This document shows, one piece after another, positions 45,962 through 57,289 of a DNA stretch of 64,000 nt. The position numbers and the translations under genes were made by a program. The notes beneath the pieces were generated by a model. That model had not been told where the DNA came from. It searched no databases and saw only the letters and a list, made by a program, of their open reading frames with translations. Location: contig NW_006768767.1 of the NCBI RefSeq assembly GCF_000204055.1, positions 3,159,381-3,223,380 of the forward strand. The letters are read 5' to 3'. Numbering within the stretch: position 1 is the first letter of the stretch; each line of letters opens with the position of its first letter. Origin of the DNA: Melampsora larici-populina 98AG31. Taxonomy: Eukaryota; Basidiomycota; Pucciniomycetes; Pucciniales; Melampsoraceae.

Positions 45962-48170
45962 TCACTTCCTCCTCTCACGCGCACCCTGATCCTTTGCAAT
46001 ACATTCCACCATCATACTTTCTGCTGATTCAAATTTTCCTTTCATCTTAACACCTTGTACAGTCCGCAAACGTCCCCCAACTGTGCGCTCAATGGTTTGT
46101 GGCTTAGGAGCCATCCTATCCTGCAAACACACATCAGCCAAAGAAGAGAAACTTTGCTCAACTGGGCATGAAGTGGCGCAAATAGATAGGTGGTTGCAAG
46201 CAAGGGAGCTCATGACTGGAAATTTACCTTCCTTCAGCTGTTACATTATGGAGACAAATGTTAATATACAACTTTGAAAAATAAAAGATACTGTCACTGA
46301 CCCGCCAGCATTCTAACGCCAGATGAGGGTTCTCACCCACCTCAGGTGCAGGATCTTCGGCCATTTTCAAATATGAACAAAGTTCATTGGTCGTGTTGCG
46401 TTGGTTTTGTTCCTTGTGCTTGCAAAACTCCTCTTCATCCTCGCATAGCTTCTTGCTGTGACCCACAGAATTGTTAGTAGATAAATTGCTGGGATGCGCT
46501 CCTCCAGTATCCTCGATTTGAGATTTCGGTTTGTTGTAAGCTGTTTCAATCAACTCTGTTGCCATACTGGTTTCAGCTGAACCCACTCAAAAGGCAAATT
46601 CAAAGTAGTCTAACTGTAAGCTTGGATGCAATACCATCGCAGGTATGATTATGTGTGATCCCAGGGCTTCCTTGAGGTATGACTTGACACGCACAAGCAT
46701 GGCGTGGTGCATGGGGAAGAGGGGTTCAGCTTGTGACCTTGTTGCATTGATCTTCTTTTGCAGAGCTTTCTGCAGCTTCACATACTCCCGTATGACAAGG
46801 GAGGCAGGGGTACGTCTTGTCCAAAAATTTTGGTTAAATGTTCAAACTCCTACATGAGTCAAAGTGAAAGTTTCAGCATATGAGTATTATTATACAATAT
46901 AGTCAAATATACATAACAAATGTACATTTAAGAAATTCACTCACCTGAAGCAGTTCCAAAATATCTCCTACTTGTCGCCATTCATCAGGGGAAATCATGA
47001 TCTTGTTGAAGATGCCCTGTGGCCAATGGACATCCGGAGGTAACACACTCTCACCAGCTTGACCACTTTGACCTCAACATGGTTGCACCATCTGATCCTC
47101 TTTCAGGATTTGATCGATCACCTGATAACAAATGTAATCACAGGGCAATGAATAAGCAAGAGGTGATAGGAAGATAGAAACAGGATAGAGTACACTACTT
47201 ACCTCTTGGGAATTGTATAACCAAGTCCAACACTGTAACTTGATATTCCAACAAATTCCGTAGCCAGGAATCGGCCTTGGAAGTTTTTGCGATAAAAGCG
47301 CCTGGCTGAAACCATCAAATATCATGCACATGACTGCGACTGCTGACCCTCTGATTTTCCGCCCAACCACATCAAGCTATGGTTGTTTGAGCCCTTTATC
47401 AGTTTTTCATCAATCCATCAACAAACAATATTGAAACGTATATATATAATATCACTTACTTTTGTTGTAAGCAAGTGAACAGCATTTTCTGCGTTTCGGT
47501 TGGTTGCAGCTACTTCTTGAACCTTGTGTGGGCCATCAATCACCTCATACCATTCACAAATTTCTTGAGGTAAAGTCATATTGCCATTGTCTACTTCGCC
47601 GTCAGAATCGGATTGGTCATCTGATGATATCTTCACTTCCTCACCGCTTTCATCTTCTTCAAATACTGTCTGTGGTGTGTTTGTTGGAACGTGGAAATCA
47701 ACAAGCATTGATGATTTAACCAAAGGAGGGGGAGGTGTCTGAATTCCAAGCGCTTGGAGACTGGTGTTGACGATCAGTGCTAGTTTGTGACATACACATC
47801 TAACTCTGTCAGTCTTGTGATCCCCATTGAGCTCTTCATTCTGCTCCTGACAGTGCTTTGTCAACCTGATTTGCATTGCTTCTGCAAACGTGTTGTTATC
47901 ACTGCTGGAGTTGTGAGTTTGAGCTAACTTGTGGATCAATAAGAGACAATTAGTTCGATTGAATACAATAGAAAGATATATAAAAAGTTGAATTAATTAA
48001 TGTTACTTATTTTGGTATGTAATCTGTGTTTGGTCAAAAGGTTAATCAATGGTTCAGCCAGCCATTTGCCTGTATGGCGCCAGGCAATGAGCTTGAGATC
48101 AAAATTTTGTGTGACGAAAGTCCAATTATTTACAAAGCAATTGAGAGTTTTTGAATGACTGGTGATAGTA
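45962..48170 (-). pseudogene. hAT transposase 1
   Basis: Minus-strand exons show the hAT order: LIAWRHTGKWLAEPLI (about 48080), RCVCHKLALIVNTSLQALG, a long acidic linker (EEDESGEEVK), PIPGYGICWNIK, VHWPQGIFNKI (about 47000), PMHHAMLVRVKSYLKEAL, and the hATC dimer domain near the end (LACNHLSICATSCPVEQSFS, LQDRMAPKPQTIERTV) at 46213-45962. Intron borders are visible between blocks, but frames are not continuous around 46600-47000 and 47370. The catalytic set cannot be completed. GGTAC-rich sequences at 45750-45850 and 48535-48670 may be its ends. Confidence 0.75.
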
Positions 48171-48669
48171 ATGGTATGGGAGTATGAGATACCAAATGAT
48201 CAGCAAAAGGTGATGAAAGGAACAGATTGGAAAAATAAGAATTCAAAGAGGGAACACCGGAAACAATGTGGTTGGGACAAACATCTTCAAGGAGAACGGT
48301 GAGGTTATATAGCGTCTCACCAGGCTTGCGCTGCTGTGTTTATGTTGCCATAGTGTCAAAGCCATGTCGAGTTCAGATCTGGTGAGCAATAATACGATGA
48401 ATCAGGTGAGATGTGAGCTATAAGTCCCAATGCAGGGACTTCAAGAATGGAAGGGGGAAAGTACTGACCGATGTGGCCAGATACAAGGTGGGAAAAGGGG
48501 CTACTGGTACTATGTATACAGCATCTGTATACGTAGCTCCAGTATTTGTAATATTACTAGTACCGTACCCCTGGAGAGGGGTACGGTACTGTTACCATAT
48601 CCGCTCAACGGGACTTCCAAGGGTGGGTATCTAGTACTGTACCTAAATGCAAATATGGTACCATGTACC

Positions 48670-48790
48670 ATACCCTACGGTGTACGTGTAGACTCATACC
48701 AACATATAAACATGACATGGGTTACACGTGTAATTTTTCCATGTCATGTTTGGTCGAAATTCATCCCCGAGCCAAAAACCATACGACATG
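48670..48790. repeat. Dispersed repeat A, left part (split by a hAT)
   Basis: CACGGTGTACGT-type start, then GACTCATACCAACATATAAA, TTTTTCCATGTCATGTTTGG and GAGCCAAAAACCATACGACATG. The same text in inverted orientation and uninterrupted occurs at about 59019-59240. The right part resumes at 51461. Confidence 0.75.
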
Positions 48791-51460
48791 TCAGGTGGTG
48801 GGCGCGGCACAATTTTGGCGCCCAAGTCCGCGCCGGGCGCGGCCTTTTTTGCCTAAACAGGGGTGGGCGCGCCCCTGAAACCTAAGCATGTGATAAACGT
48901 GGTTTTCAGCCCTTTGCTGCCTTGAATTTCTTCCAGGTACACACTTATATGGGTTTTCTGACCACCCCACAACGTCATGGCTACACCTAGAACCTGGATC
49001 GAACCTCCAACTGGCAGCTCAAACAATCGGACTGGCTTTTTGGCCTCCTCAGACCGGAATAATGGACGGCGTCGAGCCAAGTGCAAGCATTGTAAGGCAC
49101 AGATGGATGGCAAGCTTCCAAAGCTTCATGCACACATGACAGAACATTGTAAATCTATCTTGCTATCAGACCGTTCAATCTATGAGGAGCTCAATCCTCC
49201 ATCTACTGCCACTTCGAAAAATACCCAAACAACTGCAATACCATCAAACTCGGAAACCTCAACAACCCTCTCTTCAGCAAAGCGCCCTAAGATTGTGCAC
49301 GAGTTTGGCAACCTCAGTGCTTGGTTCAAGGGTCACACAAAGGAAAAGACGGAGGAAACATAAGAAATTCTCCTCAAGGCTCTGATTACAGGCCATGTGC
49401 CCTTCCGCTTCCTTCACAATCAATTTTTTCTTGAATTTCAACAAAAGCTGTCAATTTCACCTTACACTCCGGTTTCAAGATATGTAATGATGGACAGAAT
49501 ACTCCCTCGAGTCCATGCACAATATTCCAGAGCAACAAAAGCCGAGCTCAAGCTCCACACCAACCTCACAATCTCCCTAGATGGATGGACTGACTGCTCA
49601 AAGAACAGTGTCTATGCAGTACTTCTACTACGTGGCACTGAAGTCAAAAAGTTAATTGATGTACTTGACCTGGACAATGTCAACATACATCTGAAAACAC
49701 ATTAGCTGCTTTGAAGAAAGTTCTAGCTGGACAAGATGTAGCTTGGGAGCAGATTGGTGGAATTGTCACCAATTCCCCAACTCCTATGGTCAAGCTACGT
49801 GTATGTTTTCCTTGGTTAATCCTTGATTCTTCTATTTCAATATGACTCATTCCCATTCTATCCTCTTTCTGTTATCCTATAGAAACTGGTGAAAGACGAG
49901 TACCCTCATGTGGTTACATTAGCTTGTTGTTTACATGTCTTCAACCTTATAGCGAAAAAATGTCTCGATCATCCCGATATGAAGGAGACAGTCAATAATG
50001 GCAAAGTCCTTGTCAACTTTTTCACTCCTTCTCACTTCTGGGGTCAGAAACTCTTTAATTGGCGTACCAAGGAAGGTATTTCACATGGTATTCGGACCTT
50101 TTGCGAGTCCAGGTGGTTCTCAATGGCAAAGGTGGCATTATCTGTCGAATCTCATGAACAAGGCTTTCGGATGTGTCTTACGGTGCTGAGAGATAAAACA
50201 CAATCAACTCCAGCTATCAACAAAAATGTTCAAGTTGTGATCGACAATCGAGACCACTTCACATCAAATTCTGTCTTAGTCAAACTTCTTCAACCGGTCG
50301 TTGACGCTATTGGTTGCTTAGAACGGGCCAATACTTCTGTGTGTGATGTTTGGAAGGAGATCGGGACGGTTTACAACCAAATTCTCAAAGTCGATCTTTC
50401 TAGCTATCCTCGATTTCACGAGTACAAATCTCATTGTCTTGAAGTTTTACACAATCAAGTCAAGGTTTTTGATCAGCCAATCTACATTGCTGGTTTCTTT
50501 CTCAATCCAAGATATCGACAAGTTGCTGTTTCACAAAAGTATCCGATCGACAAGATGTCAACTTTACTTCTTTCATTAGCAAAGTCGTGGGGCTATAAGA
50601 AAGCCGAGGCTCTTGCCCTCAAAGCACAAATCATTCATTATTTTCGCGGTGAAGGAGCGTTTCAATCAACTGGAACAGGTAAGCTTTCCCCGACGCTTCT
50701 GATGTGTTCTTCCCAATTCCTCTCAATCTTTAGTTTTTTCATAAGCTCAGCTAATGATCATAGTTTTTGATCTAGCTTCAGTAGCACTGAATCATTGGCT
50801 CGCTCTTCCATCAACTCCGCAAACAATCATCCTCAAGAACTTTGCAATCAAAATCTGTGAACTCATTCCACATGCTGGTGGCGTTGAAAGCATATTTTCA
50901 ATCATGGGTGCTACAAAAACAAAGTCCCGGAACCGAATGACAGTAACACACTTAAAAATGGTCTCACAGATTGAGTTGCACTCAAAGGCTGAGCATGCTG
51001 CTCAGCAGGTGGACGATGAAGAAGTCAAGATTGTTAACTTTGAAGATGAATTAAATTCAGGTCTGTTTTCAGGAGTTGAAGATCTTGAAGATTTTGAAGC
51101 GGGTGTGTATGCTGATTGTGGCGTGGAAGGTGAAGAAGACATACTGGTGCATTTTGAAGCCTGATTCATTGATACAATTTTCGATTTTGTTTACTTCTTT
51201 TGTGCAAGAGCTGATAAAGTTGTTCAGGAGGATGGAGGGGATGCAGACAAGGATAGTGATGGTTCGTGGGATGCCAAAGACCTGGGTGATGAGTAAATTA
51301 GTTGTCTTTGATAAAATTGTGAATCAAAATGACTCTTGTCTGTCTATTTTTTTTGCGCCTCTTGCGCCCTCTCGCGCCCCCAGCCAAAACCGAGTCGCGC
51401 CCAACCCCCCCAGGCGCGCCTGGGCGCGGACTTTTTCCCAACCTCGCGCCCACCACATGA
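48791..51460 (+). mobile_element. hAT element 2, 2.7 kb, nested in repeat A
   Basis: Inverted ends TCAGGTGGTGGGCGCGG and (reverse) TCATGTGGTGGGCGCGA. The 8-bp duplication is ACGACATG (48783-48790) and ACAACATG (51461-51468), which differ by one CpG transition. The uninterrupted copy of the same repeat at about 59150 shows the empty site. GC-rich subterminal tracts contrast with the AT-rich surroundings. Confidence 0.85.
48977..51164 (+). pseudogene. hAT transposase 2 (BED finger, DUF659-like)
   Basis: The ATG at 48977 starts a BED-type zinc finger (RAKCKHCKAQM with a later LHAHMTEHC). The transposase follows: PFRFLHNQFFLEFQQKL, the first catalytic block LTISLDGWTDCSKNSVYAVLL, VTLACCLHVFNLI, RWFSMAKVALSVESHEQGF and FFLNPRYRQVAVS. 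The hATC end reads LIPHAGGVESIFSIMGATK and RMTVTHLKMVS. Lesions: TAA at 49361-49363 and a frame change near 49692, where ENTLAALKKVLAGQD is read in another phase. Introns occur near 49803-49882 and 50680-50775. The mobile element is therefore non-autonomous now. Confidence 0.85.
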
Positions 51461-51595
51461 ACAACATGACTCATACCGACACACATCGACATGGATTTTT
51501 GTTTTCCAAATCCCGTGTCATAACGTGAGTCATGGCGGATGGTCTGACGGCCAACAAGTGTCATACCAACAAACAACATGACACCATATCACATC
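51461..51595. repeat. Dispersed repeat A, right part
   Basis: Starts with the target duplication ACAACATG and continues GACTCATACCGACACACATC to a terminal TGTCAT...AACAACATGACACC stretch. Matches 59019-59150 in reverse orientation. Confidence 0.7.
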
Positions 51596-51782
51596 TAATA
51601 GCTTTACCCAATTCACCACCGGTACATAGGTTTCATATATGCCTTTTGTTCATATATCCACTCTTTTGCCGCACCTATCAAATTGTATCACTAGACTTTG
51701 GTCACATATCACAAAATAACATAAGCCATCTATCATCGTAGTTCATATTACCACAAGCCCTTCATAAACATATTCCTTGAAG

Positions 51783-54190
51783 ATGTCTAGCGTCTGCAAA
51801 AAATGCCACATGAACTTAGTCAAACAACAATACACCAAATTCAAAATATGTGGAGACTGCCTCAAGAAACTTAGCAATGATGTACCACCTGCCACTACCA
51901 CCGCCAATCATCTGCCAAGTGCTTCCGGAAATCATGCATTTAATAATCACATATCAGTAGTAGACAAGAAGAAGGATTCACAGGCACTTCCAAACCAATT
52001 TGCTGCAGCAAAATCACAGCAACGTCAAGGGCTCTCATCTTTGTCTTCTGCTTCAAATCAAGCAAAAACAACAGCCACTCGACTATCATACACTTTCACT
52101 GCGAAGTTGGCAATGTATCACCGTGGCCGTATCAGTTGAACATTCTTTCCTCACCATGCAGCAACAATTGAAATGTCAATCACTGGAGTTGAATCTGATC
52201 AGCTTCTCTGGATCAATGCTTGCCGTCAAATCTTTGAACAGTTTTCTAATGAAATACAAGACATAAGGAACAACATTCCAACATATCCACTCTTTTTCCA
52301 ATCTGATTACTTCTATATCACATCAACTACTTGTCCTCCTGTTAAAATCACCGCTGAAAAGATCAAAGAATATCTCAGTAACACGCATAATGGACTTGAG
52401 CTTATCTTTGGGGGCAATAAACACAACAAGGATTATCCTCCAGCCAAAGAAAAGCTCAAAAAAGAAAGTAAATAGAACAAACAAACACACCAAAAAACAA
52501 AAAGAACCTTCAACTTCTGAAGAAGAACTTGATAGTGTTTCCAGCTCAGAGTCCTGTGTAAAAAAGCAAGTGAAGAAAACTAAATACAATGCACCAGCCT
52601 CTTCTTCAACCAAGATTTTGGATGATCCTAGCCCAGAAACTCTAGAACTACCAAGCAACATTCTTACAATACAAGACCAACACAAGAAGCAACTATCTGT
52701 CTCAACCTCGTCTCAAAATCAAAATTCTCAGGCCAATCTCATGGCTTTCTTACCTTCAAGTATTAAAACGAATACATTCACCTTGAACAACAGATCAACA
52801 CACATCATTCCAAGTCTTATACACAACATACCTATCTTACAAACCGACTACAACCACCAAACAAAATTCACCACTCAGAAAGGTTTCAACTTGCTTCTTA
52901 CAGTGAACAATCATTCTCTCGCACAGCCAGCAAAGATGCCTCGGATTGAAAAATCCGAGGCATCTATGTTGGCGGTGTCGGTTGTATTGATAACAATATG
53001 CTCACATTGACAAATGAGGAATCCATTGGTGAGAATTCCTAGATTTTCTATCTTTGTCTGTCTTCCAAATGCTAATTACCACCTTGTTAGGCGCCTTATC
53101 CACATTCAACAATCTTGGTATCACGGAATTTGCCACACCTTTTCCAGTAATACCTCCCTCAACATCTTCTACACCAATCAAGCTTATTCATGGACGAAAG
53201 CTGGTGCTCAAAGTTGATCCAAGTACCAAGTACCCAGGTTGGACGCCTGTCAATTTTAAATATCATGTATTTACTGATCAAGAGATATGTAGAGGATCTT
53301 GTCGAATATGTTATAATGCACTTGGTGAAATGAACGGAAATGTTTGCAAGATGGTCGCAAAGCAGCTCATAACAAATGACACTGTTGGAAAAGAACTTCT
53401 GCATTCATATACCCAAACTCAGCAAGTTTATATGGCTGTATCAAAGTATTTGAAGAAATTTCAGGCAGTGTGTGCCTCTTCAAAAGATAAACCACTCATA
53501 GATATAATCACAAAATTACAGGTATCGTTCATTAATTGACTTATATATATATATCAAACAACTGACATATATATTTGTTTTAGGTTGTCAACTCATTTGT
53601 GGCATATAGTGGAAAGCATGATGGTCTTGATCCAAAGAATGTCTGGTATTTTGAAGAATCACTAGTTGATCAAGGTAAATTCCAGAAATACACTTCAAAT
53701 GTATATTTCAAAACACAACGATTTGGAGATCCAATTCACCTATGCATTGCAGCCTTCACCCACTATGTTTACGAGATTACATCACATAAACATTTGGTTG
53801 CTGATTTACAAGGATCTGGTCTATATTTGACAGACCCGTTGATCCTTGAATCAAGGTGAGATAACATTCCCTTTTTTAACCAAATCATTTGGAATAAACT
53901 CATGAATGGTTATGTTCTATTCTTTTAGGAATGCTTGGGTTGCTGAAGCAAATACAGCAGAGCAGGGGTTTGCCAACTTTGAGGACCAAAATTGGTGTTA
54001 TCCACTCTGTTGTCAATTAGGTCTTCCATTCCTTCCAAATCAATCATCTTCCCAAGATCATAAACAGAACCACGATAATGATTACATTGCTGAACATGTC
54101 AAAAACGGTGGTCAGCCTGATTTGAGTGAAAGTATGGCATCTTTGAACAACCTTCTTGACGACAGAGATTGGGATGAATCACCACTATAG
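51783..54190 (+). pseudogene. Alpha-kinase-like protein with N-terminal Cys-rich region
   Basis: N-terminus MSSVCKKCHMNLVKQ...CGDCLKK has two CxxC pairs, a likely zinc site. The C-terminal part matches the atypical alpha-kinase fold: IHGRKLVLKVDP, KMVAKQL, WYFEESLVDQGKFQKYTSN, CIAAFTHYVYEIT, VADLQGSGLYLTDPLI, then AEQGFANFEDQNWCYPLC with a C-x3-C zinc pair. Introns at 53522-53583 and 53856-53929. Lesions: TGA at 52137-52139, a frame change in an A-run near 52455 and another around 52940-52990. Alpha-kinases phosphorylate Ser/Thr; expanded families occur in some fungi. The kinase half alone (53090-54190) looks unbroken. Confidence 0.75.
52935..52964. other. 13-bp perfect hairpin with GAAA loop
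   Basis: GATGCCTCGGATT, loop GAAA, then the exact complement. It lies in the alpha-kinase pseudogene close to where the frame changes, and may be a templated inversion error. Confidence 0.7.
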
Positions 54191-55158
54191 AGTAACAATT
54201 TAGATCATTTATTGACCATTTTTCTTTAACTCATGATTTTACATTCTCTTCTTTGAGTATCTCCATTGTGCTTATGAACCAAAGAGACATATGTTAAGCC
54301 TATCATCGTTGTTCCTTTTCAATCTTTGACTCAAAAAAGCACAGAAATGCAGTGTTTAAATGGAGTTGTTCTAAACAGCATTTAGTCACAATGTATTTCA
54401 TTTTGAAATTTGGAATTCAAAATCAAACTTTTAAAACCAGCTCACCTCCTCAATCATCAATCCTTCCCACTACCAACTCAAACATTTCATCTTTCACTTT
54501 TGTTTCTTTCGGTAAGTATTTCAACTCCTTCTTTCTACTCTTTTGTGTTCAATCAATTCTACTTAAAAACTACTCAAATCAATCTAGTTCATAGTTGAAC
54601 TGTTTTCTTCCTCATGTATAGTCATCCTCATTGATTAGTTCATCAATTTTACATTGACCATCTTTGTTTTTGAATTTTCTTAGTGATCAGATAGGAAAAC
54701 GTTCTGTGAACTTGGACCAACCCAATCCAATTGTTTCCAATTGATTTGACCTACAAGGATCACTACTATTTGAATCAACCAAAACAAATTGTTCTCTTTT
54801 GATTTAACCCAAAACAATCACTTTGATTTCATTCAACCAAAACAAATCCTTCTTGTTCAATTAAACCAAAAACGATCGCTTTGATTTGATTCAATCAAAA
54901 CGGATTGTTTGTATTCAATTAAACCAAAACGGACCGTTTCCATTCAATTCCACTGAACTTGATTGTCTCAACATCTCATTGTTCAATTCAATCAAATTAG
55001 ATACATACAAACTCAAAACTATGATTCTCAATTAATTCACATTAATCAAACTATTGGATATTTAGAGTCATCCATTTAAATCACAATCATGATGTGAGAT
55101 AAAACTTCATTCCTTCTTCCATGATGGTCAGATACCAGTACATGAAGGCAGAAGTCTC
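54191..55158. repeat. Non-coding stretch with degenerate CAAAAC/TTGATT repeats
   Basis: From about 54720 to 54970 a unit of about 45-50 bp, built of TTGATT, (T)CAA/TTAACCAAAAC and (A)AATCCTT/GGATCGTTT-like pieces, recurs five or six times with changes. No gene is seen. Confidence 0.6.
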
Positions 55159-55632
55159 ACAGGTCAATTTGATAGAGGATGGAATCAGATCTTGCATGTT
55201 CATTCTTCACTTGTGAATGTGGAACTACTTGATCTCCATTCCTATATCAAACTGGCTTTGGATTATGATGATCTACAGTCTCTGCTGAGGTTCAACGGTA
55301 CTTGTCCTCCCCAAGACTGGGTTGGCTCCACGCACCAGATTCTTGTGGGTAGGGTTCAACACAGACCTTATGCAAGCCTAATCATCATTATCCAAGTGGT
55401 CATTTTGATAGAGGATGGAATCAGATCTTGCATGTTCATTCTTCACTTGTGAATGCGGAACTACTTGATCTCCATTTCCTCTATCAAATTGGCTTTGGAT
55501 TGTGATGATCTATGGTCACTGCTGAGGTTCAACGGTACTTGTCCTCCCCAAGACTGGGTTGGCTTCACGCACCAGATTCTCGTGGGTAGGGTTTGACACA
55601 GACCTTATGTAAGCCTAATCATCATTTTCCAA
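55159..55632. repeat. Tandem duplication, two copies of about 238 bp
   Basis: Units 55159-55396 and 55397-55632 are about 93 percent alike by eye (anchors TTTGATAGAGGATGGAATCA, GAGGTTCAACGGTACTTGTC). The first copy is open in one frame across its length, but no start or function is evident. Confidence 0.8.
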
Positions 55633-55715
55633 GTGTGGGATGGAAGCTGAAAGTGGGTTACTATCTGACTGTAAGGGATCTTTAGCTGATGATCTTCTAA
55701 TTTTCTTTTTTATTA

Positions 55716-57115
55716 GTGATAAGAAGAAATATAGATCTCCATCCCAGAAACGTGGTTGAAAAAAGCTCAAAGCTGATCAAGTAGAAATTCAAATGGCCAT
55801 CAAGCAAAGCAAGATCATTGCTCATTGGGTTGATCATCACATTACCAAAACCCCATCTTCTGATCCGATGTTGAACATGAATCGAGATGAGAAGCGAGCT
55901 CACATACATGCTGAATTCAAACAAAAGATCTGTGATTGATTTAGTCTTCCTAGGGATGCTACATTCATCTTTCAAACTGAGCATGGAAAACAGAAGTATT
56001 TGTCTCTCAATTTTGGTACTGTAGGCTTATTGAATAAATAAGGAACCAAGCTTCTTGCTGTGGTCCAGTTCAACAAAAGCAAATATCCTGGAAAACGGTG
56101 GAACAATGGAAAATTGAAGCATGAACTTGTACCTGAATGCGCAAAGCTATTTGAAAACTTCAATAACTCACTTATGACTTTATATCAACATGAAACTGCC
56201 CAATATTGCTGTGTGACAAATGGTGCAGCTGAAGCCCTAAAGCACATGAAATCTGGTCAGATGTTTGTGGTAGGGTTTTGTGGTGGATACAGGAAGAAAA
56301 AGTATGGTGGTTCGTATCTATCATTATTATCATCTTTAATTTTCTATGATTTTGAGGCGACTTATTTTATTCTTCTGGATACTAGGTCCTTACGTTCTCA
56401 ATCTGACCACTGCACGACATGTGGCTTGTATGGAAAATGACTTACGCCGTCAGATGTATCTTCCTTACATCAATCACTTCCTAGCTGAACGATTTGCCTC
56501 TCTATCCATTGGTGCCTTTCAATCCAACTGTAAACAAGCTGCACAAAGTAATGCACCATCCTGGGCATCAACGTCATTTTTTAAATCACCCAATGGGCGT
56601 GTATTTGGATCCAATTTTGTTGTCACACGTGATGAGTTTGCTAACAAGGTGCATGTTGATAACAATCATTCTGGCTATATGTTTGGATTATTTAGTCTGA
56701 TTCATTGAGATACTGGTAGACTCTATTGACGTGGACAAACTTCAAAGCATGGCTATACTAAAGGAGCTCAATTTGTATTTCCTGACTACAATTTTGAGAT
56801 TGATTTTGATCAATGTGATGGAGTTGTTGAAATGGTTTGGGCATCAGACATCAAACACTATAGTACTCACTCCAAGACTTTTACTCATGATCATCAACCT
56901 ATTCCACGGGAGGACGCAAAGATAACACGATTTGGATCATCTTGTCAAATTGCTAAAAGTAGAGTTCAACGTCTTAACCAGATCACTGACATGCAAGGGA
57001 ACAGGGGTGATGAAGAGTGGGAAATTTATCAAGAAACATTCGTTGAGAATTATGCAGATGAGTTGATTTGTAAATGTGATATGATAAAAAGTTGGAAGCA
57101 TTCAAAGCAAAATTG
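55716..57115 (+). pseudogene. Tet-like 2OG-Fe(II) oxygenase, copy 3 (decayed)
   Basis: After an acceptor at 55715 the frame reads DKKKYRSPSQKRG, TGA, KKLKADQVEIQMAI, then TGA (55938-55940) and TAA (56039-56041), on to LLAVVQFNKSKYPGKRW, YCCVTNGAAEALKHM and MFVVGFCGGYRK. A second exon (from about 56386) has LPYINHFLAERFASL, NFVVTRDEFANKVHVDNNH with the H-x-D pair, then a stop. The rest, in other frames, holds CDGVVEMVWASDIKHYS (distal His), AKITRFGSSCQIAKS (Arg) and EEWEIYQETFVENYADEL. It is the same family as 40418-41122 but a different copy, with at least five lesions. Confidence 0.7.
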
Positions 57116-57289
57116 AAATCCTTGTAATTCCACTTGATTCATATTTTTTTCTATTTTTTTAAAAAGTTTGTCTCCTTTTATCAAATTATGGATCAGTAGT
57201 TTTTCTCTTCCTATACTTCAAGGTATGATTGTGGTGGAGATAAATATAGACCATGAGTTTTCAAATAAAGATGTTCGAGATGTTCACGT

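Noticed and set aside
48430..48885. 151-codon plus-strand frame before hAT 2
   Set aside because: It crosses the border between repeat A and the hAT tip and so cannot be an old gene.
55270..55380. tRNA-derived SINE (GGTTCAAC-like B box in the tandem copies)
   Set aside because: The A box is absent and the flanks show a plain tandem duplication without target duplications or A-tail.
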